Source: Firmicutes bacterium ADurb.Bin467
Lineage (GTDB): Bacteria; Bacillota; Clostridia; Christensenellales; Aristaeellaceae
Reading direction: 5' to 3'
Length of the DNA stretch: 5,593 nt
Assembly: GCA_002068815.1 (NCBI GenBank)
Contig: MWAC01000198.1
Coordinates: 1-5,593, forward strand
Shown here: piece by piece, positions 1-4,639 of the stretch
Layout: each line of letters opens with the position of its first letter
Numbering within the stretch: the stretch's first letter is position 1
Made by a program: the position numbers and the translations under genes
The notes under the pieces: generated by a model
What the model was told of the DNA's origin: nothing
What the model saw: only the letters and a program-made list of their open reading frames with translations
The model's database searches: none

Positions 1-491
1 GCGTCGCGGATCAGCGCGCCGAGCCGGTAGTGGTCGGTCAGCGGGAGCCCGGACAGCCCCGCGCGCACGATCGGCGGCAGCGGCGAATTCCCGTACGCCT
101 CCCTGAGAAAGAATAGCGGGATCAACGTCGCGTGGTCGAGCGAATCGCCCTTCTGCCCCTCGGTGCCGGCCGGGAACTTTCGCTCCCGCGCGAGCCGGCA
201 GATCGCGCGGACGAGCTCCCAGTCGTACCGAATGTCGATGCGCACGCTGCCGGCGCCGAACTTCGCGAAGCTGCCCGAGGCGCGCTCCCCCGGCGAGATG
301 TGGAACCAGTCCGCGTACATCGCGCTGTGCGGCGTCGTAATGACGATCGCGTCCGGCTTCGCGTCGAATACGAACCGCGCCGCCTCGCGGAAGGCGTCGA
401 TCGTCCGCTGAATCTTCCTCTCCTCGCCGCGCCCGACCTCGGGGACGATCAGCGGCGGGTGCGGAACCATGACCGCGTTCAAAATGCCCAT
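1..491 (-). CDS. amrA: AmmeMemoRadiSam system LigB/Memo-like protein (protein A, N-terminal part, truncated by window edge)
   Basis: The first 163 codons of a longer protein run off the left edge with no stop. The start MGILNAVMVPHPPLIVPEVG is typical of the class III extradiol dioxygenase (LigB)-like domain found N-terminally in clostridial AmmeMemoRadiSam protein A, where an AMMECR1 domain normally follows; that domain would lie outside the window. His11 (PHPPL) and His55 (TTPHS) match the conserved metal-site histidines of the LigB/Memo fold. FHISPG (63-68), LDHATLIPL (118-126, usually LDHG) and GLSGLPLTDHY (145-155) are further family blocks. The ATG at 491 is chosen because AGAGGTGA lies 5 nt upstream. 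The family often occurs with a radical SAM enzyme; the reaction is unknown, probably cytoplasmic modification chemistry. It is divergent from the YjgB-family gene. The family call is firm; the symbol is given at family level because the AMMECR1 part is not visible. A stand-alone LigB-like or Memo-like protein is the alternative. Confidence 0.85.
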   Translation of the reverse strand, partial: MGILNAVMVPHPPLIVPEVGRGEERKIQRTIDAFREAARFVFDAKPDAIVITTPHSAMYADWFHISPGERASGSFAKFGAGSVRIDIRYDWELVRAICRLARERKFPAGTEGQKGDSLDHATLIPLFFLREAYGNSPLPPIVRAGLSGLPLTDHYRLGALIRD

Positions 492-682
492 CGAAATCAC
501 CTCTGCCCACTATTATACCACAATCTGCGAGATTTTTCCAAAAACGGGGATGCCGGGCCGCCCGGATGGGATATTCTTCCATCGCCGAAAAGGGAAACAA
601 ACGGAAGCGCGTTCGCGTCTAAGAATCGCCGCTGAACGAGTGGCCACGCGAGGCGACAAATCCATGAAAGGCGGTCGGGATC
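492..682. other. Divergent intergenic region between amrA-like and yjgB-like genes
   Basis: This stretch of 191 nt holds the minus-strand promoter described separately and the SD of the plus-strand gene (AAAGG at 667-671, 11 nt before the ATG at 683). A short GC hairpin (CCGGG-CCG-CCCGG, 553-565) is present without a T-run. I found no convincing plus-strand sigma-A promoter: TATTCT at 572 and TAAGAA at 620 lack any -35 partner. Confidence 0.5.
497..541 (-). promoter_or_regulatory. Promoter (extended -10) and SD for the LigB/Memo-like gene
   Basis: On the minus strand a perfect TATAAT (512-517) is preceded by TGG, which forms an extended -10 (TGnTATAAT). TTGGAA (536-541) stands 18 nt further upstream as a 4-of-6 -35 box. 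Transcription would begin near 505, almost directly at the SD AGAGGTGA (497-504), giving a very short leader of about 15 nt. Confidence 0.7.
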
Positions 683-1222
683 ATGAAAAAAAGACTGTTG
701 ACTCTTCTGGTTGCGGCGGCGCTTGTGCTCACCGCGGTGCCCGCCCTCGCGGAAGCGAACGCGAAGGCGCTGCTGAAATCGATCTCCAAGCTGGCCGGAA
801 AAGGCCGGGTGCTGAACGCGTCCTACGCGGCGGGCGAGGACACCATCGACGCGGTCGAGGCGGACTGGGGCGCGGCGGACAAGAGCGACTACGTGGCCTC
901 CGCGAAGGGAACCTATTACACATACGACAAGGAAAAGGTCGTGTTCGGCGTCAACAAGGGCATGCAGATCTTCGAGGTCCGCTCCTACGACGCGCGGCTC
1001 TCGAAGATCAGGCTGCAGGACGTGACGGCGTACTTCGGCGAACCGGATCATCTGACCCGCTCGAAGACGGAGCTGTTCATCAGCTACAGGATCACGGACG
1101 ATCTCAACGTCAAGTTCGTGTTCCCTCGCGTGGGCAAGAACCCGGCGGTCTCGCACTACTGCGTGTTCTACCCGGCGGGGACGGTCAACATGATGGCGGA
1201 CGATCCGGGCAGAAAGTGGTAA
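683..1222 (+). CDS. yjgB: Secreted YjgB-family protein (DUF4309)
   Basis: A 179-residue protein with a Sec signal peptide: MKKR, a hydrophobic core at 5-19 and a signal peptidase I site after PALA (residue 23), with no lipobox cysteine. It should be released or sit in the cell envelope. The mature part is one DUF4309 domain like Bacillus subtilis YjgB, recognised by DWGAADKSDYVASAKGTYYTY (61-81), VVFGVNKGMQIFEVRSYD (86-103), AYFGEP (116-121), SYRI (134-137), KFVFPRVGKNP (144-154) and the C-terminal block HYCVFYPAGTVNMMADDPGRKW (158-179). The molecular function of this family is not known; no catalytic motif is evident. The ATG at 683 is chosen because it gives the signal peptide and has AAAGG upstream; an ATG at 664 is in another frame. 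The gene is monocistronic, ending in a strong terminator 15 nt past the stop. Length is close to the family norm, so it looks intact. Confidence 0.88.
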   Translation: MKKRLLTLLVAAALVLTAVPALAEANAKALLKSISKLAGKGRVLNASYAAGEDTIDAVEADWGAADKSDYVASAKGTYYTYDKEKVVFGVNKGMQIFEVRSYDARLSKIRLQDVTAYFGEPDHLTRSKTELFISYRITDDLNVKFVFPRVGKNPAVSHYCVFYPAGTVNMMADDPGRKW

Positions 1223-1236
1223 ACCGCTTCCATGCG

Positions 1237-1277
1237 CCGGCGGCCCGCGGTTGAAACCGCGGGCCGCCGGATTTTCT
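1237..1277 (+). terminator. Rho-independent terminator of the YjgB-family gene
   Basis: A perfect 14-bp GC stem (1237-1250 with 1257-1270, extendable by two T-A pairs) closes a TTGAAA loop and is followed by ATTTTCTT (1271-1278). The T-rich tail lies only on the plus strand, so it ends the gene at 683-1222. Read from the other side the stem has no T-run, so it is at best a weak terminator for the convergent aldolase gene that stops at 1295. Confidence 0.88.
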
Positions 1278-1294
1278 TATGGATTTGCAGCCGG

Positions 1295-2215
1295 TCAGAC
1301 CTTTCCGAGCTCCTTCAGCATCAGGTCGAGGTATTGCTCCTCCTCGGGGCGCATCGGGGCGAGCGGGCCGCGCGCCGGGCCGATCCTGAGCCCGGTGACC
1401 TTTTCGATGGCCGGGCGAAGCACCGGGTTCGGGTGGATGCGGCCGAACCTGCCCCAGCTCTGGCAGAAGCGGAAGATCTTCGTGAACGCCGCGAGCGCGC
1501 CCGCGTTGTCGCCCAACTCGAACGCGTCGAACACGCTGTTCAAAATGTCTCCGATGATGTGCGCGGAGCCGGAAATGATGCCCTGCGCGCCCTGCGCGAT
1601 CGTCGGCAGCAGCATCACGTCGTCGCCGTTGAAGATGATGAAGTCGGGGTCGATGTCGATCGTATGGAGGCGGTAGTCGAGCACCTGGTTCGGGTTGATC
1701 CCGGCCTCGTCCTTGATGCCGAAGATGTTTTCGTGCTTTGCGAGCCTCGCGACGGTCTTGGGGTCGAGGTTGACGCCGGTGAAGATCGGTATGTTGTAGA
1801 GCATGATCTTCGCGTCCGTCTCGTCCGCGAGGCGCATGTAGTGATTGTAGAGCCCCTCCTGGTCGGGCTTGCTGTAGAAGGGAGCGACGATCAGGCAGAA
1901 GTCGGTGCCCAACTCGACCGCCTTCTTCGTAAGCTCCAGCGTCTCCTTCGTGGACGCGCAGCCGGTGCCGCACATCAGCTTGCAGCGGTTGGCGACGGCC
2001 TCCTTCGCGGCTTTGAACAGCTCGACGCGCTCCTCAAACATCAAAGAGGCGGCCTCGCCGGTCGTGCCGGTGGCGATGACCGAGTCGCCCATGTCGTGGG
2101 TGATGACGTAGTCGATCAGCTCCTTGTAGACCTTCGTGTCGATCGCCTCGTCTTTGCCGAACGGCGTTACCATCGGGATGGAGATGCGGCCGAGGCCCCG
2201 GTTTGTGACTTTCAT
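1295..2215 (-). CDS. Dihydrodipicolinate synthase / N-acetylneuraminate lyase family aldolase (substrate unknown)
   Basis: A complete 306-residue class I aldolase of the DHDPS/NAL superfamily (TIM barrel, usual length about 290-310), cytoplasmic. Numbered from the ATG: PMVTPF (14-19), TGTTGE (49-54, the pyruvate-carboxylate threonine pair), PFYSKP (113-118, Tyr114 of the proton relay), LYNIPIFTG (139-147, catalytic Tyr140), GIKDE (166-170, Schiff-base Lys168), FNGDD (195-199) and GAQGIISG (209-216). In authentic DapA the YNVPSRTG motif supplies the arginine that binds aspartate semialdehyde; here that place is Phe145. A true lysine-pathway DapA is therefore doubtful; a 2-oxo-acid aldolase, sugar-acid lyase or pyrroline-hydroxycarboxylate deaminase type role is as likely. 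The ATG at 2215 is preferred over the in-frame TTG at 2221 because AAAGGAA (2224-2230) is 8 nt upstream of the ATG. It is divergent from a LivJHM importer, which suggests catabolism of the imported compound. Confidence 0.85.
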   Translation of the reverse strand: MKVTNRGLGRISIPMVTPFGKDEAIDTKVYKELIDYVITHDMGDSVIATGTTGEAASLMFEERVELFKAAKEAVANRCKLMCGTGCASTKETLELTKKAVELGTDFCLIVAPFYSKPDQEGLYNHYMRLADETDAKIMLYNIPIFTGVNLDPKTVARLAKHENIFGIKDEAGINPNQVLDYRLHTIDIDPDFIIFNGDDVMLLPTIAQGAQGIISGSAHIIGDILNSVFDAFELGDNAGALAAFTKIFRFCQSWGRFGRIHPNPVLRPAIEKVTGLRIGPARGPLAPMRPEEEQYLDLMLKELGKV

Positions 2216-2223
2216 GCGCAAAA

Positions 2224-2230
2224 TTCCTTT
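2224..2230 (-). promoter_or_regulatory. Ribosome binding site deciding the aldolase start
   Basis: AAAGGAA on the minus strand is 8 nt before the ATG at 2215 and only 2 nt before the alternative TTG at 2221. The spacing rules out the TTG and removes two residues from the longest reading frame. Confidence 0.8.
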
Positions 2231-2248
2231 CTTGATCGTGGGGGGATG

Positions 2249-2262
2249 GATTGTCTGATGTT
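2249..2262 (+). repeat. 14-nt direct repeat, copy 1 (aldolase leader)
   Basis: GATTGTCTGATGTT occurs here and again at 2410-2423 in the same orientation. This copy lies just downstream of the predicted start of the aldolase transcript (about +3 to +16), where a bound repressor would block initiation. Confidence 0.75.
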
Positions 2263-2271
2263 TTCACCGTT

Positions 2272-2300
2272 ATTATATGCAATACTCGGGGATATGTCAA
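2272..2300 (-). promoter_or_regulatory. Consensus sigma-A promoter of the aldolase gene
   Basis: On the minus strand TTGACA (2295-2300) and TATAAT (2272-2277) are both perfect matches and are separated by exactly 17 nt. The start of transcription would be near 2265, giving a leader of about 50 nt. A fully consensus promoter in front of a metabolic gene usually implies control by a repressor. Confidence 0.85.
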
Positions 2301-2351
2301 CCGTCAATCCGCAATCCGCGTGAAAATTATCAAAAATCGGCTATATTCTTG

Positions 2352-2380
2352 TTGACAATGTGCAATCCATGTGCGATAAT
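2352..2380 (+). promoter_or_regulatory. Sigma-A promoter of the liv-type transporter operon
   Basis: A perfect -35 TTGACA (2352-2357) and GATAAT (2375-2380, 5 of 6) are separated by 17 nt. TGC before the -10 makes an extended -10. The spacer itself reads ATGTGC-AATCC-ATGTGC, so a 6-nt direct repeat with an 11-nt period fills both ends of it, which may be an operator. The start would be near 2387, giving a leader of about 98 nt before livJ. Confidence 0.85.
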
Positions 2381-2409
2381 GAGTTCGCTAAGGTTAAGCA
2401 TACCGTTGC

Positions 2410-2423
2410 GATTGTCTGATGTT
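2410..2423 (+). repeat. 14-nt direct repeat, copy 2 (livJ leader)
   Basis: The second exact copy of GATTGTCTGATGTT lies about 23-36 nt downstream of the predicted livJ transcription start. The two copies bracket both divergent promoters, which would suit a shared operator. The sequence is not itself a clear palindrome, and no regulator gene is visible in the window. Confidence 0.75.
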
Positions 2424-2440
2424 CCCTGAACCCCAACCCT

Positions 2441-2457
2441 CTCCCGCGCCGCGGGAG
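2441..2457 (+). promoter_or_regulatory. GC hairpin in the livJ leader
   Basis: CTCCCGC (2441-2447) and GCGGGAG (2451-2457) form a perfect 7-bp stem around GCC, 10 nt before the SD. There is no T-run, so it is not an intrinsic terminator. TCTCC (2440-2444), which overlaps the 5' arm, could instead pair with GGAGA (2471-2475) of the SD, so the hairpin might keep the SD free; that pairing is only 5 bp and speculative. The surrounding CCCCAACCCTCTCCCGC also resembles dispersed REP-like sequence. Confidence 0.45.
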
Positions 2458-2467
2458 CCGAACACAG

Positions 2468-2474
2468 AAAGGAG
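2468..2474 (+). promoter_or_regulatory. Ribosome binding site deciding the livJ start
   Basis: AAAGGAG is 10 nt before the ATG at 2485. This start gives an N-terminal signal sequence directly. The longer in-frame ATG at 2419 would add 22 charged and proline-rich residues, overlaps the 14-nt repeat and has no SD. Confidence 0.85.
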
Positions 2475-2484
2475 ACTTGTATCC

Positions 2485-3648
2485 ATGAAAAAACTGACTG
2501 CGATCCTTCTGTCCCTGGTGCTGATCCTCGCGATGGGCGTTGGCCTCGTGGAGGAGCAAAAGGTCTACGGCGAGCCGATCGTCTTCGGCCTGACCACGCC
2601 GGTCACCGGCGCGCAGGCGGCGGGCGGACTTCAGGCCCAGAACGGCATGAAGCTGCGCATCGCCGAGGAGAACGCGAACGGCGGCATCCAGCTCTCCGAC
2701 GGCTGGCACATGATCGAGCTCAAGGTCGAGGACGACCAGGGCGACTCCACGCTGTGCGACACGACGGTGCGCAAGCTCGTCTCCGAGGGAGCCTGCGCGA
2801 TCTTCGGGCCCTACTTCTCCGGCATGACGCTCGCGCTCGACGCGACGATCCGCGAATTGCAGGTGCCGCTGATCAACTCCGCGACGTCGATCAAGATCCC
2901 CGCGCTTGAGAACCCGTGGATCTGGCGCACGCGCTGCGACGACGGGCTGAACGTGCTGATCCTCGGCAAGGCCGTCATCGACGACTACACGGCGCTGCAC
3001 GGCTCGACCGAGGGCCTGAAGGTCGGCATCGTCTGCGCAAACGACGAGACCGGCACCTCCGCGGCCGCAAGCTACAAGGCGTACTTCGAGAAGAACGGCG
3101 TCGCCTACTACGAGGACTACCACAACAAGGACGACGCGGACCTGTCGGCCTACGTCCAGAAGGCGATCGCCGCGGGCGTCAACGCGTGGGTCTCCTCGAC
3201 GCACGACATCGCGGCCGCCGCGCTCGCGAAGGCGATGTACGAGGCCGGCCTGACCGACCAGATCGTCTACATGAACCCGATCCTCGCGCAGACCGAGGTC
3301 CTGAATCTGATGGAGCCGGAGTGGGTCGAGGGCTGGGGCTGCGTCTCCGACTACGCCGCGAGCGACACGCGCGACGGCAAGGACCCGACGCCGGACGTGC
3401 AGGGCGCGCTGTATTACTCGCATACCTCCGTCATCATCGAGGCGATCAAGCGTGCCGATTCGTTCGAGCCCGCCGCGATCCGCGACGCGATCGCCCAGAT
3501 GAACGGCTTTGAGGTCGTCGTCGGCACCGTCTACGCCTCCGAGTACACGAACCTGCTCTACGAGATCTCGATCGCGAAGATCCGCGACCTCGTGCCCACG
3601 ATCGTCGGCTCCGTCTCGATGGCGTCCGACTACGGCTTCGGCGAATAA
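2485..3648 (+). CDS. livJ: LivJ-type ABC transporter substrate-binding protein
   Basis: A 387-residue extracytoplasmic solute-binding protein of the branched-chain amino acid type (Peripla_BP_6, type I periplasmic fold), normal in length. From the ATG: signal sequence MKKLTAILLSLVLILAMGVG (1-20), GLTTPVTG (35-42), NGMKL..EENANGGI (53-68), VEDDQGD (81-87), the hinge-side GPYFSG (108-113), NSATS (131-135), WRTRCDDG (147-154), KVGIVCANDETG (179-190) and the second lobe with DADLSAYVQKAIAAGVNAWV (217-236). It would capture a substrate outside the membrane and hand it to the LivH/LivM permeases encoded next. The family binds leucine, isoleucine, valine, amides, urea or aromatic acids, so the substrate cannot be named. 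Unusually for a monoderm, there is no lipobox cysteine after the hydrophobic core, and the signal peptidase I site is also indistinct. It is the first gene of the operon, with its own promoter and a hairpin after the stop. Confidence 0.9.
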   Translation: MKKLTAILLSLVLILAMGVGLVEEQKVYGEPIVFGLTTPVTGAQAAGGLQAQNGMKLRIAEENANGGIQLSDGWHMIELKVEDDQGDSTLCDTTVRKLVSEGACAIFGPYFSGMTLALDATIRELQVPLINSATSIKIPALENPWIWRTRCDDGLNVLILGKAVIDDYTALHGSTEGLKVGIVCANDETGTSAAASYKAYFEKNGVAYYEDYHNKDDADLSAYVQKAIAAGVNAWVSSTHDIAAAALAKAMYEAGLTDQIVYMNPILAQTEVLNLMEPEWVEGWGCVSDYAASDTRDGKDPTPDVQGALYYSHTSVIIEAIKRADSFEPAAIRDAIAQMNGFEVVVGTVYASEYTNLLYEISIAKIRDLVPTIVGSVSMASDYGFGE

Positions 3649-3675
3649 GCCCCGGCCGAGACAATGCAAGGAATC

Positions 3676-3705
3676 TCCGGCACAGCCCCCAAAGGCTGTG
3701 CCGGA
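3676..3705 (+). promoter_or_regulatory. Intercistronic hairpin between livJ and livH
   Basis: TCCGGCACAGCC (3676-3687) pairs perfectly with GGCTGTGCCGGA (3694-3705) around the loop CCCAAA. It starts 27 nt after the livJ stop and ends 26 nt before the livH start. No T-run follows, so full termination is not expected. Such structures commonly protect the upstream message from 3' decay, raising binding-protein levels over permease levels. Confidence 0.75.
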
Positions 3706-3715
3706 CGACATCTGG

Positions 3716-3721
3716 AAGGGG
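3716..3721 (+). promoter_or_regulatory. Ribosome binding site supporting the TTG start of livH
   Basis: AAGGGG lies 10 nt upstream of TTG at 3732. No in-frame ATG occurs before 3786, and starting there would remove most of the first membrane helix. Confidence 0.75.
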
Positions 3722-3731
3722 CGGTGGCGCT

Positions 3732-4616
3732 TTGAGCATCTTTGCGAACCTCAATATACTGCAATTCGTCGTCACGGGCGTCGCGATGGGGTTCATCTAC
3801 GCGCTGGTCGCGACGGAATACACGCTGATCTTCAACGCGACGGGGCTCGTGAACTTCGCGCACGAGAGCTTCATCGTGCTGGGCGCGTACCTGTTCGGCG
3901 GCACGTTCGTGCGCGCGCTGGAGCTGCCGTTCTTGGTCGCGATCCTGCTGACGCTCGTCGCGATGGCGGCGTTCGGCGTCATGGTCTCGACGATCGTCTT
4001 GAACCCGCTCCGAAATCTCCAATTCATCACCTACGCGATGTTCGGCACGATGATGTTGAGCCGCATCATCTCCGAGGTCGTGCGCCTCAACTGGGGCCCG
4101 ATCCCGTTCTCGGTCAAGGGCTTTTTGAGGAGCTCAATACGCATCGGTTCGACCGTGCTCACGCAGTCCTACCTCTACATCATCGGCGTATCGATCGTCG
4201 TCGTCGTGGGCCTGCAGCTGTTCTTCCGGCACACGAAGGCCGGCAAGGCGATGATCTGCGTCTCGCAGAACAAGACCGCCGCGGCGCTGATGGGCATCAA
4301 CGTGACAAAGAGCATCAACATGACGGTCGCGATGTCGGCGGCGCTGTGCGGGCTGATCGGCATACTCTGCGCGCCGCTCTACAACGTCAGCACCGGCATG
4401 GTCTCGGCGGCGGCGCTCAAGGGCTTCTGCGCGGGCGTCGTCGGCGGCTTCGGCAGCTACTACGGCGCGATCGTCGGCGGCATTTTGATCGGCCTGCTCG
4501 AGCAGTTCGGCGTGCTGTTCTTCCCCACCGTCTACAAGGACGTGGTGGCCTTTGCGGTCATGATCGTCTTCCTGCTGCTTCGCCCGGGCGGAATCATCCG
4601 CGCGAAGAAGGCGTAG
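3732..4616 (+). CDS. livH: LivH-type branched-chain amino acid ABC transporter permease
   Basis: A 294-residue integral membrane permease (BPD_transp_2 family, usual length about 290-300) with roughly eight hydrophobic segments. It would form the translocation pore with LivM. Family blocks: GLVNFAHESFIVLGAYLF (38-55, usually NFAHG), NPLR (91-94), the cytoplasmic coupling region GKAMICVSQNKTAAALMGIN (171-190), which contacts the ATPase, VAMSAALCGLIGIL (199-212), GGFGSYYGAIVGGILIGLLE (238-257) and the terminal RPGGIIR (284-290). The start is TTG, supported by an SD at 3716-3721 and by the complete first helix. It lies 83 nt after livJ, with the hairpin between them, and ends 23 nt before livM, so it is an operon member probably translated at a lower rate than livJ. 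The Glu-Ser in place of Gly in NFAHG is a small deviation near the pore-lining helix. The substrate is not readable. Confidence 0.9.
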   Translation: MSIFANLNILQFVVTGVAMGFIYALVATEYTLIFNATGLVNFAHESFIVLGAYLFGGTFVRALELPFLVAILLTLVAMAAFGVMVSTIVLNPLRNLQFITYAMFGTMMLSRIISEVVRLNWGPIPFSVKGFLRSSIRIGSTVLTQSYLYIIGVSIVVVVGLQLFFRHTKAGKAMICVSQNKTAAALMGINVTKSINMTVAMSAALCGLIGILCAPLYNVSTGMVSAAALKGFCAGVVGGFGSYYGAIVGGILIGLLEQFGVLFFPTVYKDVVAFAVMIVFLLLRPGGIIRAKKA

Positions 4617-4639
4617 CGCGATCGGAAAGGAAGCGAAGT

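Noticed and set aside
553..565. Small CCGGG/CCCGG hairpin as terminator or operator
   Set aside because: Only 5 bp with no T-run or repeated copy; expected often in DNA this GC-rich.
132..635. Plus-strand open frame opposite the LigB/Memo-like gene
   Set aside because: Arginine-rich shadow frame without SD. The minus-strand frame here has strong family motifs and its own promoter.
1237..1270. Bidirectional terminator also serving the aldolase gene
   Set aside because: The stem is symmetrical, but the minus-strand sequence after it has no T-run, so only plus-strand termination is supported.
1232..2323. 363-codon open frame on the plus strand opposite the aldolase gene
   Set aside because: Low-complexity Arg/Val/Asp/Leu composition with no SD. 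The opposite strand encodes a complete aldolase with all catalytic motifs.
2387..2470. Riboswitch in the livJ leader
   Set aside because: The leader of about 98 nt has one short hairpin and none of the conserved cores I would recognise for lysine, glycine, SAM or T-box elements.
2419..2484. Longer livJ start at the ATG at 2419
   Set aside because: It would place 22 polar and proline-rich residues before the signal sequence and has no SD. The ATG at 2485 has AAAGGAG at good spacing.
2341..3711. 456-codon open frame on the minus strand, antisense to the whole livJ gene
   Set aside because: It is rich in Arg, Asp, Val and Gly with no recognisable domain, as expected from the complement of a GC-rich gene. 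The plus-strand frame carries clear Peripla_BP_6 motifs, promoter and SD.
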